This document shows, piece by piece, positions 1-5,867 of a stretch of DNA of 7,754 nucleotides. A program made the position numbers and the translations under genes. How positions within the stretch are numbered: the stretch's first letter is position 1; each line of letters opens with the position of its first letter. Source of the DNA: Spartobacteria bacterium (GTDB taxonomy: Bacteria; Verrucomicrobiota; Verrucomicrobiia; Chthoniobacterales; Chthoniobacteraceae); NCBI GenBank assembly GCA_025350985.1, contig JANXWU010000258.1, forward strand, positions 1 through 7,754. The letters are read 5' to 3'. The notes below the pieces were generated by a model, which was not told the origin of the DNA, made no database searches, and saw only the letters and a list, made by a program, of their open reading frames with translations.

Positions 1-2
1 TG

Positions 3-353
3 GTTGCTGAAGGACAAACCATCATTGAAATGTTGGAAAGACATCGCACAAACGTTAAGTATGCTTGCGTTTTGCTGACTCCCGATGACGAAGGACACAA
101 ACTTGATTGTCCCAAAGAGAAGAAATTACGCGCTCGGCAAAACGTTGTTTTGGAACTTGGCATGTTTTTGGCAAGCTTAGGTCGGAAACGAGTAGCAATA
201 TTGCACAAGGGAGAGGTAGAACTCCCATCGGATATTCATGGATTAGTCTATATCCCATTTAAGAAGCATGTTAATGAGGTGAAGCAACGCTTAGCAGCAG
301 AACTTCAGGAAGTCGGGTTCAATATCAATATCAAGGACCTGTTGGCTAATTGA
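3..353 (+). CDS. TIR-like (CAP12/Pycsar effector type) domain protein, C-terminal part
   Basis: The reading frame is open from the left edge (codons [12 protein letters not shown] precede the first ATG at 30), so the N-terminus lies outside the window. The visible 117 residues match the C-terminal part of the TIR-like predicted nucleotide-binding domain (CAP12/Pycsar effector TIR family): a TIIEMLE helix, the strand [12 protein letters not shown], the helix [17 protein letters not shown], the strand RVAIL, and the terminal GLVYIPF. In that family the domain degrades NAD+ when a cyclic nucleotide or other infection signal is sensed; the sensor, if any, would be in the missing part. The stop is only 4 bp before the RNase HI start, so the two genes are probably cotranscribed. 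The base composition is AT-richer than the DNA right of 2041, suggesting transfer. Family assignment is fairly sure; a defence role is inferred. Confidence 0.8.
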   Translation, partial: VAEGQTIIEMLERHRTNVKYACVLLTPDDEGHKLDCPKEKKLRARQNVVLELGMFLASLGRKRVAILHKGEVELPSDIHGLVYIPFKKHVNEVKQRLAAELQEVGFNINIKDLLAN

Positions 354-357
354 GTGG

Positions 358-873
358 ATGAAAAACGTAGTTGTCCATTCTGACGGTGGCTGTCATGGAA
401 ACCCGGGCCCCGGCGGCTGGGCGGCTATACTCGCATATGGTAAGCATAAGCGGGAATTAAGTGGTGGCGTTCCAGCGACGACAAATAATCGAATGGAACT
501 TCAAGCGGCGATCGAAGCTCTAAACGCTCTAAAAGAGCCTTGTGAGGTCGAATTCTACACCGACTCAGAATACGTAAAAAATGGAGTTTCAACCTGGATG
601 TTAAATTGGAAATGCAATGGGTGGAAAACAAAGTCAAAAAAGCCCGTAAAAAATGAAGATCTTTGGCGAGCGCTAGATTCTTCAGTATCAAAACACAAAG
701 TTAATTGGCATTGGCTTAAAGGTCATGCTGGGCATCTAGGCAACGAGCGATGTGATCAAATTGCAAACGAGGAGATCGCGAAAATAAAGAAGTCGTTCAC
801 TGCTGAGCAACTTAAAGCTTTGTTGGCCGAGTTCTCTACTAAAGACGAACAGTTCACAGCCGATTTGCTCTAA
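358..873 (+). CDS. rnhA: Ribonuclease HI
   Basis: Cytoplasmic endonuclease that cuts the RNA strand of RNA-DNA hybrids using two divalent metal ions. The four catalytic acids are all present with family spacing: D9 in HSDGG, E47 in NRMELQAA, D69 in YTDSEYV and D133 in NERCDQIAN, with the conserved histidine in KGHAGHLGN (H123/H126). [12 protein letters not shown] is the classic first-strand loop. At 171 residues it is about 15-25 longer than a typical housekeeping RNase HI, owing to a C-terminal tail ([13 protein letters not shown]...). It starts 4 bp after the TIR-like gene and is followed after 23 bp by the 366-residue protein. This placement in an AT-rich accessory run suggests a copy transferred with its neighbours rather than the housekeeping gene. 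Function is near certain; its part in a defence operon is inference. Confidence 0.95.
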   Translation: MKNVVVHSDGGCHGNPGPGGWAAILAYGKHKRELSGGVPATTNNRMELQAAIEALNALKEPCEVEFYTDSEYVKNGVSTWMLNWKCNGWKTKSKKPVKNEDLWRALDSSVSKHKVNWHWLKGHAGHLGNERCDQIANEEIAKIKKSFTAEQLKALLAEFSTKDEQFTADLL

Positions 874-896
874 CTTCCAGTAGTTCGATTCTACTT

Positions 897-1997
897 ATGG
901 CTAAACGCGATCCTGAAAAAACAGCTCGGAATAAAGTGATCCAAGCGATGACGGCAGAGCTCAAGGGACTTTTGCCACGGGCATTGGAACTGGCTCCTGC
1001 CGAAAAGGAACAATCTCTTCACGGTCGATACGGCGGAAAACACGCTGAGTTCATCGACATCAAGCATGCCGTGATACAAACTCCCGAGCACTTTGTGGCG
1101 CTGTGGTTGCGAGGTTACATGAACTACTTGAGACAACTTGAGGCGAAGAAGGGGTTCTATGCGCAAGAGTCCAGCTATTATAAAAACTTCATAGCACTAC
1201 AGCAAAACCCCGAGGTATGGGCCTACGTTGAGCTTTTTTTAAAGCGCACATTTCTTCGTGACTATGAAGCACTCGCACGAACTCGTCCTACGGTAGAAAG
1301 GTCGACTATTTGGATCGGGCAAAACAAGGCTTCATATGGGCTTTTAGTTACTCCACGGTTTGCTCACGGAAATTGGGAAAATGACAAAAGCGAGATACGT
1401 CATTTCCCAAAAGATTACTGGACGATTGGTCACATTCTGCAAACGGGATTAGTCATTCCCTTTAAAGACCAACGGATTAATTTTCCTGATGTTGATAGCT
1501 ATCTAACGTTTTTTCAACATGTGCTGGTTAGAAACTCTGGATCAAAACATGAAGCCGAGGTCGCGGAGCGATATGCGAAGTTTGTTCAGGACTCGCCTAA
1601 TCCCGAGAATGTGCCACTCCTAATTCCTGAGCTCAGGTATGCCGGCATCAATGACCAACATGTGCACCGTCTAGATTTTTGCGTAATTGATCCGTTCACG
1701 ATGAACCGAGTCGGCTTCGAACTTTCTCCGTGGTCTATGCATGGTAAGTTGACCGGAATACAAGGGCTGACGCAAAAGCGAATCAATGAAATGGCACAAG
1801 CCAATTTTGAGAATGAAATGAAGAAAATGAAGGCCTATTTCAAAGAGCATGAAATCTATGCTCTGATCTTCACTGACGCAGACCTACAAACCCCCGATGC
1901 TGTTTTCGCTAACATCGCCCATTATCTTCTTCCGGAGAAAGCAGCGCAACAGCTCCAACTTAATATAAGAGATGAGTTTCTTGCGTTTAAGCTTTAA
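897..1997 (+). CDS. Conserved protein of unknown function, possible PD-(D/E)XK-like nuclease
   Basis: A complete 366-residue ORF with no signal peptide or membrane segment, so probably cytoplasmic. I do not recognise a named family. The N-terminal third is helical and charged. The middle has a distinctive conserved-looking core (IWIGQNKASYGLLVTPRF, residues 138-155, then WENDKSEIRHF and YWTIGHILQTGLVIPF). The C-terminal third has a strand with HRLDFCVIDPF (D260) followed by VGFELSPWSMHGK (E275, K284) and then a long helix leading to a hydrophobic strand IYALIFTDADL (320-330). An acidic strand, then a glutamate strand with a nearby lysine, resembles a PD-(D/E)XK nuclease core, with E219-E224 in a preceding helix as a possible extra acid. 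This is a by-eye guess. Composition and spacing tie it to the RNase HI and TIR-like genes upstream. A role as nuclease effector or partner in the same system is possible but not shown. Confidence 0.75.
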   Translation: MAKRDPEKTARNKVIQAMTAELKGLLPRALELAPAEKEQSLHGRYGGKHAEFIDIKHAVIQTPEHFVALWLRGYMNYLRQLEAKKGFYAQESSYYKNFIALQQNPEVWAYVELFLKRTFLRDYEALARTRPTVERSTIWIGQNKASYGLLVTPRFAHGNWENDKSEIRHFPKDYWTIGHILQTGLVIPFKDQRINFPDVDSYLTFFQHVLVRNSGSKHEAEVAERYAKFVQDSPNPENVPLLIPELRYAGINDQHVHRLDFCVIDPFTMNRVGFELSPWSMHGKLTGIQGLTQKRINEMAQANFENEMKKMKAYFKEHEIYALIFTDADLQTPDAVFANIAHYLLPEKAAQQLQLNIRDEFLAFKL

Positions 1998-2004
1998 GGA
2001 CTTT

Positions 2005-2017
2005 GGCCTCTTAGGCC
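2005..2017 (+). terminator. Small GC-rich hairpin after the left operon
   Basis: A 5-bp perfect stem GGCCT/AGGCC around a 3-base loop lies 8 bp after the stop of the 366-residue protein. There is no T-run after it, so if it terminates transcription it is weak. It sits where the AT-richer block gives way to the GC-rich block and may be just the edge of the inserted DNA. Confidence 0.25.
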
Positions 2018-2172
2018 GAGACGATCAACTGCGATAGGCCATGACGAGCAATGCATCCATCCACCCCGCCGTCCGCATCGTGCATTTGAAGGTGGCGGAT
2101 TTGGAGCGGGCGCTTTCGTTTTATCGGGATGTGCTCGGGTTTGAAGTGACGCAGCGGATGGGGCGACAGGCG

Positions 2173-2260
2173 GGTTTGACGAAGCCGCCGCCTCCCAGCG
2201 ACTTCGCCCTCACGGGCTAGCTTGAAGGCTAGTCTGTCTCGCCAGTCGCCGACTGGCTCG
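2173..2260 (+). repeat. Short inserted element (about 88 bp) inside the VOC gene
   Basis: This stretch separates the two halves of the VOC gene. It contains two closely spaced structured motifs: a CTAGC/GCTAG inverted pair around 2217-2232 and a longer perfect palindrome at 2241-2257. It carries two in-frame stop codons for the host gene. Size and palindromes resemble a REP-like or miniature mobile element, but only one copy is visible here and the exact ends are uncertain by a few bases. No clear target-site duplication could be fixed. Confidence 0.55.
2241..2257. repeat. Perfect 8-bp-arm inverted repeat
   Basis: GCCAGTCG, a single central C, and CGACTGGC form a perfect palindrome in the inserted stretch of the VOC gene. 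A hairpin would need to open some inner pairs, so it could equally be a dimeric protein-binding site or the foot of a REP-like element. Confidence 0.6.
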
Positions 2261-2764
2261 GCTCTTTCGGCGGGCGGGTATCATCATCACATCGGGCTCA
2301 ATACTTGGGAGAGCGCGGGTGGGCAGGCGCCGGCGCTGGGGACGACGGGGCTGTATCATGTGGCGATCCTGTATCCGACGCGGGCGGAGCTGGGCGATGC
2401 ACTTAGGCGGCTGATGAAGGCGGGCAGCCCGCTCGAAGGCGCGTCGGATCACGGCGTGAGCGAGGCGCCCTATCTGCGCGACCCGGACGACAATGGCGTG
2501 GAGTTGTATAGGGATCGGCCGATGGAAGCTTGGCCGCGCACGCCGGAGGGCGAGCTGGCGATGTTTACGAGGGCTTTCGATTTGCAGTCATTGCTCGCGG
2601 CGGCGAGTTAACTCTAAAGCTGTGTGATTGAACTATCGCCGCTTGAGGATGGCCGAAGTTTTTTTGCTCGATTTGTAAGGGAGTAGGAATTGCAGTCGCC
2701 ATAAATCACGGAGATTCCGATTGCGGATCGCGTTACCCCCGCGAAGCATGGTTGTGGTCAATAC

Positions 2765-3496
2765 ATGAAGACGAACCCGGATTTCCGACTTGGTGAGCCA
2801 GGGATCGGGGTTCCGCCTGGCGATCCACTGGAGCGCGCACGTTTGTTGGTCGTGCTCGCGACAATCGCTCTCAATATAGCAGCCGTTGCACTGTTGACCT
2901 TTGCGCCTTGGTCAAACTGGCGGAGCGGGCTTCTTTTGAATTTTTTGGACAATGTCATCCTGATCGGCTTCGTCGTCATTCGCCGCGATGTATTGCTGGC
3001 CCGGTTCATCGTCTTCGGGCTGACGGTGGGTCTGGCGGAATTGGCGGCAGATGCGTGGCTCGTTGATTACACGCGCACTCTCGATTATTCGATTGGCGGC
3101 GGGCCCCTGATTTGGCGGTCACCATTCTGGATGCCACTGGCGTGGGAAGTTGTGGCGGTGCAATTCGGCTATCTGGGTCTGCGTCTTTGGGAAAAAATCG
3201 GCACCGCTGGCCTGCTCGCGATCGGACTTCTGGGTGCCATCAACATTCCCTACTACGAGGAAATGGCGCGCCGCATCCATTGGTGGACCTATGCGGGATG
3301 CCGCCTTATTTCGAACACGCCGTATTACATCATCGTGGGAGAATTCGGTATCGCGGTGGCGTTGACGTCGCTGGCCCGGTCGCTTCGCCGCGGTTCGTGG
3401 CGGACGGCGATTCTGATGGGCTTTGCGGGCGGGCTTGCGATTTTCGTGGCTTACGCAGCGGCCTACTATCTTACGGACGGACTGACCGGCGGATAG
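2765..3496 (+). CDS. Polytopic membrane protein of unknown function
   Basis: A complete 243-residue ORF with about seven hydrophobic spans: roughly residues 25-46, 55-72, 78-97, 122-140, 145-163, 184-204 and 213-236. The N-terminal 20 residues are polar and rich in proline and glycine, with no cleavable signal peptide. Polar and aromatic residues lie between or inside the later spans: SPFWMPLAWE (119-128), NIPYYEE (160-166), RRIHWWTYAG (169-178) and NTPYYIIVGE (184-193). Several conserved-looking glutamates sit at membrane edges, which suggests an enzyme or channel rather than a simple scaffold, but I cannot name a family. The layout faintly recalls small integral-membrane terpenoid or carotenoid enzymes; that is a guess only. 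The ORF is intact while both flanking genes are broken. No ribosome binding site is obvious before ATG 2765. The intergenic DNA at 2612-2764 shows nothing that I can identify. Confidence 0.75.
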   Translation: MKTNPDFRLGEPGIGVPPGDPLERARLLVVLATIALNIAAVALLTFAPWSNWRSGLLLNFLDNVILIGFVVIRRDVLLARFIVFGLTVGLAELAADAWLVDYTRTLDYSIGGGPLIWRSPFWMPLAWEVVAVQFGYLGLRLWEKIGTAGLLAIGLLGAINIPYYEEMARRIHWWTYAGCRLISNTPYYIIVGEFGIAVALTSLARSLRRGSWRTAILMGFAGGLAIFVAYAAAYYLTDGLTGG

Positions 3497-3539
3497 ACTG
3501 GGGTTTGATCCCCGATCAACATCGGTGACGTTGATGCTC

Positions 3540-3555
3540 AGGTTGATTTCAACCT
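3540..3555. terminator. Inverted repeat after the membrane-protein gene
   Basis: AGGTTGA, a TT centre and TCAACCT form perfect 7-bp arms, 44 bp downstream of the membrane-protein stop. No T-tract follows, so it is at best a weak terminator; it could be an operator half-site pair. The rest of 3497-3696 shows no gene that I can support. Confidence 0.25.
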
Positions 3556-4238
3556 TTCAGGGTTATCGATCCGGAGACGGCTGACCAAGCGATGTTCAAA
3601 GGATTGCCGACCGGCGTGTCGTTGTCGGCAGAGTATTTTCGTGCGGTCGGTCAGTGTGTGCTTGTCGGAGCGTGTTCATCAGTCAAGATCGTGGTCATGA
3701 ATATCCTGATCGTCGGCGCGGGCGCGCAGGGCGCTCCGTGTGCAGCAATTCTCGCTCGTCAGGCCGGCGTGAATCGCATCCTCCTCGGTGCCACCAAACT
3801 TGCCGCCGCGGCTTCCGTGCGCGACCGAATCGGTAGTCCGAAAGTTGTCGCGACCAGCTTTGATGCGCGGCGACCCGACGAGGTGGTTTGTGCCGTTCGC
3901 GAGTCGCTGAGTTCGGTGGACGCGGTCATCGATCTCACACCTTCCTTTTGCTCGCAGCCGGTGATGGAGGCCGCTCTCGCGCTCGGCGCGCATTACGTGA
4001 ACACCGCGGCGTGCCCGGAGCATCTGGCGCAATTGATCCAGGCTCAACCACTCGATCTGGCGGACAAATTCCTGGCGGCGGGCCGCACCGCGCTGTTTGG
4101 CTGCGGAGCGAGTCCGGGAGCGATCAACGTAATCTGCCGCCGGTTCTGCGATGAACTCGACACGGTGGAGCGCATCGAGATTCGGGCGGGGTTTCATGTG
4201 CCCGCGCAGAAGGAGATGATCAAGACGTGGATGCCATC

Positions 4239-4265
4239 GTGGAGAAAGCGTGCTACCTTGCTCCG
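4239..4265 (+). repeat. Possible relic of the thiC-tail repeat end and its leader
   Basis: The bases from 4239 can be aligned by eye with the end of the repeat and the leader after the copy at 5508: GAGAAAGCGTG against GCGAAGGCGTG, then GCTACCTTGCTCCG against GCTATTCTCCGG, each followed by ATGAAAG. The match is short and gapped, so it is suggestive only. If real, it is the left-most boundary of the cassette array. Confidence 0.35.
4251..4259 (+). promoter_or_regulatory. Extended -10 motif before the remnant toxin ORF
   Basis: TGCTACCTT has the form TGnTAnnnT and ends 6 bp before the ATG at 4266. The same spacing recurs at 4863, 5647 and 5957 before other cassettes, which implies transcripts starting at or next to the start codon (leaderless). 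No good -35 is seen here. Confidence 0.4.
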
Positions 4266-4366
4266 ATGAAAGTGCTCATTCGGAAAGTAGAATTCCCGTC
4301 GTAGTTGCCGAGGTTAAACGAAATGAATGCTGGATCATCACCGGATATTGGGAACAGCGGAGTTAA
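4266..4366 (+). pseudogene. Remnant of a small toxin-like gene upstream of DUF2283
   Basis: An ORF starts at ATG 4266 (MKVLIRKVEFPS) but stops after 12 codons. In the next frame, from 4292 to the stop at 4364-4366, the sequence reads IPVVVAEVKRNECWIITGYWEQRS, which looks like the end of a small cytoplasmic protein: two beta strands with a basic loop and a final ITGYW, as in DUF4258/RelE-like toxins. DUF4258-type genes are commonly paired with DUF2283, and a DUF2283 ORF overlaps here. I infer a toxin gene that has lost most of its body by deletion and frameshift. The family is uncertain because so little is left. Confidence 0.4.
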
Positions 4367-4881
4367 AGGTTTCGTCATCTCGATCAACGAGCCTCGCCGT
4401 CGTCGAGATTGATACGGAAGCCACTGCCGCTTACATCAGACTTCTCGATACCAAGGTCGCGCGCACGGAGCCATACGGATCGGAGAAAGGTTTCGTCACG
4501 CTCGATTTTGACGCGGATGGGAATGTCGTCGGCATTGAGATAGTCAGCCAGCAAGAATTCAGCATTCGCGAACTCATCAAGCAAATTCCCGTGCAAGCCA
4601 GTGACGCGGTTCCTCCGCGCCGAGCGCGCGCTCCGGCGTGCCGCCGCCAACGTCCGTGCTCAAAACCGAACGCTGAAGCAGCCCGTCATCGTCTGGAAGG
4701 ATGGGAAAACCGTGGAGCAACCGGCGTGATCACCGAAGACGTCCGCAAATACGCCGCCGAACAAGGCGATCTCCGAGGAGGAGGCGTTGAAGAAAGGGAT
4801 GGAGGAGAAGTCGAAGGAGTTCGTGGAAAAAGGCGCGAAGGTTTACGCGAAGGCGTGAGGCTGCTAGCTTGTGAGCTATGA
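4327..4881 (+). CDS. DUF2283 antitoxin-like protein with run-on C-terminus
   Basis: Residues 24-88 match the DUF2283 pattern: VEIDTEATAAYIRLLDTKVARTEPY, then FVTLDFDADGNVVGIEIVSQQEFSIREL. DUF2283 proteins are small (about 60-100 residues), often beside toxin-like genes, and are regarded as antitoxin-like; their biochemistry is not settled. After IKQIPVQAS (about residue 93) the translation becomes arginine- and alanine-rich nonsense that reads through another ORF in the wrong frame and then through the repeat at 4729, ending only at 4881. A TGA at 4602-4604 in the next frame overlaps the following GTG start as GTGA, as seen elsewhere in the array, so a one-base indel near the end of this gene probably created the run-on. 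The first 20 residues are also doubtful and the true start is uncertain. Confidence 0.55.
   Translation: MLDHHRILGTAELKVSSSRSTSLAVVEIDTEATAAYIRLLDTKVARTEPYGSEKGFVTLDFDADGNVVGIEIVSQQEFSIRELIKQIPVQASDAVPPRRARAPACRRQRPCSKPNAEAARHRLEGWENRGATGVITEDVRKYAAEQGDLRGGGVEERDGGEVEGVRGKRREGLREGVRLLACEL
4601..4729 (+). CDS. Small antitoxin-like protein (42 residues)
   Basis: Frame 2 from GTG 4601 to TGA 4727-4729 encodes a coherent small protein: an alpha-helical arginine/alanine-rich start (FLRAERALRRAAANVRAQNR), then KQPVIVWKDGKTVEQPA. The motif hydrophobic-V-W-x-D-G-K-V-stop is typical of short helix-strand proteins that accompany toxin genes in TA cassettes, where they are of unknown or antitoxin-like role. 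It overlaps the DUF2283 run-on ORF in another frame and its coding sense is clearly better than that frame. Its stop coincides with the first bases that match the repeat copy at 4729, so the cassette ends exactly at the boundary. No Shine-Dalgarno is visible; a coupled GTGA start is likely. Confidence 0.5.
   Translation: MTRFLRAERALRRAAANVRAQNRTLKQPVIVWKDGKTVEQPA
4729..4858 (+). repeat. thiC-tail repeat, copy 1 (frameshifted)
   Basis: From ATCACCGAAGACGTCC onward this matches the copy at 7501 along its whole length, with about four substitutions and one inserted A (near 4763, GAACAAGG against GAACAGG). The first six bases of the other copies (ATGAAG) are missing, and the insertion shifts the frame, so this copy cannot encode the 44-residue tail. 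It separates the DUF2283 cassette from the DUF433/DUF5615 cassette. Confidence 0.9.
4842..4870 (+). promoter_or_regulatory. Predicted promoter for the DUF433-DUF5615 pair
   Basis: TTTACG (4842-4847), inside the repeat, resembles a -35 box (4 of 6 to TTGACA), followed by a 17-bp spacer and TG-C-TAGCTT as an extended -10 (4865-4870). The ATG lies 7 bp further on, so the mRNA would be leaderless or nearly so. The same arrangement occurs after copy 2. Predicted by eye. Confidence 0.45.
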
Positions 4882-5126
4882 CACGCGAAGAACTTCTCCA
4901 GCGCATCTGGATCGACCCGCAGCGCTGCTTCGGCAAACCCTGCATCCGCGGGCATCGCATCTGGGTGTCGCTCATCCTTGACTTGCTGGCCACCGGGATG
5001 CCGGTGGCGGAAATTCTGGAGGATTACCCCGGCCTCACCGAGTCGGACATTCATGCCTGCATCGCCTACGGCGCGGAGATGTCGCGCGAACGCTACGTCA
5101 GCGTCCCGCTCGAACCGGCGGCGTGA
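4878..5126 (+). CDS. DUF433 family antitoxin
   Basis: An 82-residue protein with the full DUF433 signature: IDPQRCFGKPCIRGHRIWVSLILDLLATG (residues 12-40), then EDYPGLTESDIHACIAYG (48-65). DUF433 is a compact winged-helix-like DNA-binding fold related to VapB-type antitoxins. It is expected to neutralise the PIN-like toxin encoded by the next gene and to repress the pair. The stop codon overlaps the toxin start by 4 bp (GTGA), indicating translational coupling. The cassette is preceded by a promoter-like motif whose -35 lies in repeat copy 1 and is followed 13 bp after the toxin stop by copy 2. The gene is complete and of normal length. Confidence 0.93.
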   Translation: MTREELLQRIWIDPQRCFGKPCIRGHRIWVSLILDLLATGMPVAEILEDYPGLTESDIHACIAYGAEMSRERYVSVPLEPAA

Positions 5127-5494
5127 AACTCAAACTCGACGAAAACCTCGGCCTTCGCGGAAAGGCCATCCTCCTTGCCGCAGGTCACGATGTCTGCACC
5201 GTGGTCGAGCAATCGCTCGCCGGTTATGAAGATCGCGCGCTGATTGAGCGCTGCCACACAGAAGGTCGCGGCCTGGTCACGCTCGACCTCGATTTCGCCA
5301 ATCCCCTCGTCTTCCAGCCAAGTCAATATCCCGGCATCGCAGTACTCCGTCTCCCACCCCGCCCGTCTCACGCCGACCTCCTGGCTCTGGTTCAGACGCT
5401 GGCCAATGCCTTGGAGCACGACCCGATCGTAGGGAAGCTTTGGATTGTCGAACCGGCGAGGATACGCATCTATCAGGAACAACCGACGGACTAA
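5123..5494 (+). CDS. DUF5615 PIN-like toxin
   Basis: A 123-residue protein of the DUF5615 PIN-like family, the usual partner of DUF433. The N-terminus KLKLDENLG holds the first acidic pair (D6, E7), followed by [36 protein letters not shown] (D37, D55, D57) and [11 protein letters not shown]. The acids would form the metal-binding site of a PIN-type ribonuclease, as in VapC toxins, cutting RNA in the cytoplasm. For DUF5615 itself this activity is inferred from the fold. It starts with GTG inside the stop of the DUF433 gene. Length and motifs look complete, so the toxin may be active and held by its antitoxin. Confidence 0.92.
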   Translation: MKLKLDENLGLRGKAILLAAGHDVCTVVEQSLAGYEDRALIERCHTEGRGLVTLDLDFANPLVFQPSQYPGIAVLRLPPRPSHADLLALVQTLANALEHDPIVGKLWIVEPARIRIYQEQPTD

Positions 5495-5507
5495 ATCGTT
5501 ATTCCAC

Positions 5508-5642
5508 ATGAAGACCACCGAAAACGTCCGCAAATACGCCGCCGAACAGGCGATCTCCGAGGAAGAGGCCTTGCAGAAAGGCATGGAGGATAAGTCCAAG
5601 GAGTTCGTGGAAAAGGGCGCGGAGGTTTACGCGAAGGCGTGA
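5508..5642 (+). repeat. thiC-tail repeat, copy 2 (intact)
   Basis: A full 135-bp copy from ATGAAGACCACC to GCGAAGGCGTGA, differing by eye at about 6 positions from the copy at 7501 and 12 from that at 6695. It lies between the DUF5615 gene and the Phd gene, in the same orientation as all cassettes. The bases right after it (GGCTGCTA) are the same as after copy 1. Confidence 0.95.
5508..5642 (+). CDS. ThiC C-terminal tail-like mini-ORF (44 residues)
   Basis: Translation starts [20 protein letters not shown] and ends [10 protein letters not shown]. From family knowledge this is the end of phosphomethylpyrimidine synthase (ThiC), which after its CxxCGPxFCS cluster motif reads MKI-T/S-E/Q-D-VR-x-YAAE..GM..KS.EF...G..VY. 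The cluster and the catalytic barrel are absent, so it has no thiamin-synthesis activity. It could be an untranslated by-product of a recombination site or a small charged helical peptide. No Shine-Dalgarno is seen upstream. Confidence 0.5.
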   Translation: MKTTENVRKYAAEQAISEEEALQKGMEDKSKEFVEKGAEVYAKA

Positions 5643-5654
5643 GGCTGCTATTCT
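5626..5654 (+). promoter_or_regulatory. Predicted promoter for the phd cassette
   Basis: TTTACG (5626-5631) in the repeat tail as -35, a 17-bp spacer, and TG-C-TATTCT as extended -10 (5649-5654), with ATG 5661 six bases later. It is nearly identical to the element after copy 1, so the repeat end seems to bring half of the promoter. Confidence 0.5.
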
Positions 5655-5660
5655 CCGGCC

Positions 5661-5867
5661 ATGAAAGCTGCATTCGCTGAACCCGAAATCATCACCAGAA
5701 AGGGCAAGCCGGTTTCCGTCATTATTCCGATCAAGGAGTATGAGGAGATGATCGAACGTCTGGATGATGCCGAGGATGTTGCCTATCTGAAGCAGGCCCG
5801 CACTAAGCCGCTCTCTTTTCGCCCGTTGAGGGATTACTTGGCGGAACGTCGCAAAGCGCGTGTTTGA
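5661..5867 (+). CDS. Phd/YefM-family antitoxin
   Basis: A 68-residue protein with the Phd/YefM core: ITRKGKPVSVIIPIKEYEEMIERLDD (residues 11-36), a beta-strand and helix DNA-binding dimer unit, followed by a disordered toxin-binding tail ending PLRDYLAERRKARV. Such antitoxins bind their own operator and wrap a RelE/ParE- or Doc-type toxin. Here the stop overlaps the start of the next ORF by 8 bp (GTGTTTGA), the expected arrangement for a relE/parE partner, but that toxin is reduced to nine codons, so this antitoxin is orphaned. It looks intact and might still act as a repressor or as an anti-addiction factor against related toxins. Confidence 0.9.
   Translation: MKAAFAEPEIITRKGKPVSVIIPIKEYEEMIERLDDAEDVAYLKQARTKPLSFRPLRDYLAERRKARV

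Larger units (their letters stand above)
2041..2611 (+). pseudogene. Glyoxalase/VOC-family (catechol 2,3-dioxygenase-like) gene, interrupted
   Basis: Two out-of-frame pieces form one VOC-family protein. The first, from ATG 2041, reads ...VRIVHLKVADLERALSFYRDVLGFEV and has the first metal-ligand histidine (H15) and the typical FYRDVLGF helix; it stops at 2218-2220. The second resumes in the next frame at about 2261 with ALSAGGYHHHIGLNTW, then GLYHVAILYPTRAEL (second ligand histidine), YLRDPDDNGVELYRDRP (ligand glutamate) and a C-terminus at 2611. Between them about 88 bp (2173-2260) do not belong to the family, and 88 is not a multiple of three, which explains the frame change. In intact relatives the sequence runs from RMG-QA straight into the LSAGGYHHHIGLNTW core. 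The enzyme would have bound a divalent metal to act on an aromatic diol or glutathione-like substrate, but this copy is very probably inactive. Confidence 0.85.
3697..4269 (+). pseudogene. Saccharopine dehydrogenase-family NAD(P)-binding protein, 3'-truncated
   Basis: ATG 3697 begins MNILIVGAGAQGAPCA, the glycine-rich dinucleotide-binding loop (GxGxxG) of a Rossmann fold, which in this family lies at the very N-terminus; I therefore prefer it to the in-frame ATG at 3592, whose extra 35 residues look non-coding. Typical features follow: DAVIDLTPSFCSQPVMEAAL, GAHYVNTA, FGCGASPGAINV, and HVPAQKEMIKTWMPSW. Full-length relatives run to about 350-400 residues; this one stops at 190, losing the substrate-binding and C-terminal parts. 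Homology ends at about 4240 and the last residues (RKRATLLR) look foreign. The break falls where a possible relic of the thiC-tail repeat and a shared promoter motif begin, so I infer that arrival or rearrangement of the TA array removed the 3' half. It is very likely not functional. Confidence 0.8.

Noticed and set aside
2216..2224. GCTAGCTTG occurs both in the VOC insert and at 4862-4870 in the leader after repeat copy 1, hinting at a common element.
   Set aside because: A nine-base match without extension is too weak; the surrounding bases differ.
3592..3696. Upstream in-frame ATG for the saccharopine dehydrogenase-like gene.
   Set aside because: The family begins at the glycine-rich NAD(P) loop, which is at ATG 3697; the upstream translation has no family character.
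3679..4197. Long antisense ORF opposite the dehydrogenase gene.
   Set aside because: It is a GC-rich shadow, with arginine-rich composition and no recognisable motif.
5445..5642. 65-codon ORF starting 63 bp before repeat copy 2.
   Set aside because: Its first 21 codons lie out of frame over the DUF5615 gene and the intergenic bases; only the part from ATG 5508 resembles ThiC.
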